Positions 5,274-5,647 of a stretch of 5,647 nucleotides of DNA are shown one piece after another. Every line of letters begins with the position of its first letter. Position 1 is the first letter of the stretch. The position numbers and the translations under genes were made by a program. This DNA is from Acidobacteriota bacterium (lineage in GTDB: Bacteria > Acidobacteriota > Polarisedimenticolia > Polarisedimenticolales > Polarisedimenticolaceae). Under the pieces are notes generated by a model, which made no database searches, had not been told where the DNA came from, and was given only the letters and a program-made list of their open reading frames with translations. The stretch is taken from NCBI GenBank assembly GCA_011773795.1, contig WVWW01000233.1, forward strand, positions 8,931-14,577. Reading direction: 5' to 3'.

Positions 5274-5647
5274 CCATCCGGCCGGGGCAGACGCTGCTGC
5301 ACTACCGCCTCGTCGAGAAGATCGGCGAGGGCGGGATGGGCGTGGTGTGGAAGGCCGTCGACACCACGCTCGATCGCGAGGTCGCGATCAAGGTCCTGCC
5401 CGAGGCCGTGGCGACCGATCCCGAGCGGCTGGCGCGCTTCGATCGCGAGGCCAAGCTGCTGGCCTCGTTGAATCACCCCAACATCGCGGCGATCTACGGC
5501 TTTCACGAGTCCGAAGGATTGCGCTTCGTGGCGATGGAGCTGGTGAGTGGCGAGGATCTGGCGCAACGGTTGGAACGCGGCCCGTTGGCCGTCGACGAGG
5601 CGTCCCGGGTCGCCGCGCAGATCGCCGCGGCGCTCGCCGCCGCGCAC
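5270..5647 (+). CDS. PknB-type Ser/Thr protein kinase, N-terminal part (cut by window end)
   Basis: The reading frame is open from GTG 5270 to the last base, giving 126 residues of a Hanks-type kinase domain. Visible are the Gly-rich loop I18-G-E-G-G-M-G24-V-V, the ATP-binding Lys41 in VAIKVLPE, the helix-C Glu60 in RFDREAKLLASLNHPNI, the hinge region FVAMELVSGEDL, and the start of the long helix E (AAQIAAALAAAH). The catalytic HRD and DFG motifs would follow just beyond the window. An N-terminus of the type GQTLLHYRLVEKIGEGGMG and the DTTLDREVAIKVLPE stretch are typical of the large kinase families of Acidobacteriota and similar bacteria, which often carry C-terminal membrane, WD40/TolB or TPR sensor regions. 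What follows here cannot be seen. The GTG overlaps the TGA of the upstream synthase-like gene, so the two are probably expressed together. Whether the kinase phosphorylates that protein or the nearby STAS or CBS proteins is open. Confidence 0.9.
   Translation, partial: MTIRPGQTLLHYRLVEKIGEGGMGVVWKAVDTTLDREVAIKVLPEAVATDPERLARFDREAKLLASLNHPNIAAIYGFHESEGLRFVAMELVSGEDLAQRLERGPLAVDEASRVAAQIAAALAAAH

Noticed and set aside
1..5647. Defence island, mobile element, CRISPR array, tRNA or rRNA
   Set aside because: No transposase, integrase, nuclease, repeat array or RNA-gene pattern is seen on either strand; base composition looks even throughout.

Overview
The window is GC-rich bacterial chromosomal DNA with tightly packed genes. 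I see no mobile element, RNA gene or CRISPR array. The 3' end holds the start of a PknB/Hanks-type Ser/Thr kinase whose N-terminus resembles the kinases expanded in Acidobacteriota and related deep-branching or deltaproteobacterial lineages. Pathway-less CBS-pair proteins and a bacterial homologue of archaeal cyclic 2,3-diphosphoglycerate synthase fit the same broad picture. The lineage is an inference from protein style only.

Layout: (1) 76-1603, plus strand: a two-gene unit with a single-pass membrane protein of unknown function followed after 16 bp by a STAS-domain protein of the anti-sigma-factor-antagonist type. (2) 1600-2812, minus strand: an FAD-dependent oxidoreductase of the geranylgeranyl-reductase family. 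It converges on the STAS gene, and the two stop codons share one CTAG. Its reading frame is broken near 2071 by what looks like a single extra base. (3) 2813-2881: a 69-bp divergent promoter region. (4) 2882-3854, plus strand: two consecutive CBS-pair genes 1 bp apart, the second with an N-terminal zinc ribbon. (5) 3942-5273: a P-loop protein of the cyclic 2,3-diphosphoglycerate synthase / COG2403 type. Its stop codon overlaps (GTGA) the start of (6) a Ser/Thr protein kinase that runs off the window at 5647.

The common theme is signalling and nucleotide sensing: a STAS switch, two adenosine-ligand-type CBS sensors, a P-loop nucleotide-binding enzyme and a protein kinase. Whether they form one system is not shown by the sequence. 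Three genes (oxidoreductase, first CBS gene, kinase) lack a Shine-Dalgarno sequence and instead carry a TANNNT (-10-like) hexamer 6-9 nt before the start codon, suggesting leaderless transcripts. The genes with good Shine-Dalgarno sequences either lie inside operons or have a TANNNT hexamer well upstream. I found no obviously new defence or mobile system. The best leads are the bacterial cDPG-synthase homologue coupled to a kinase, the zinc-ribbon CBS pair, the frameshifted reductase and the leaderless promoter pattern.
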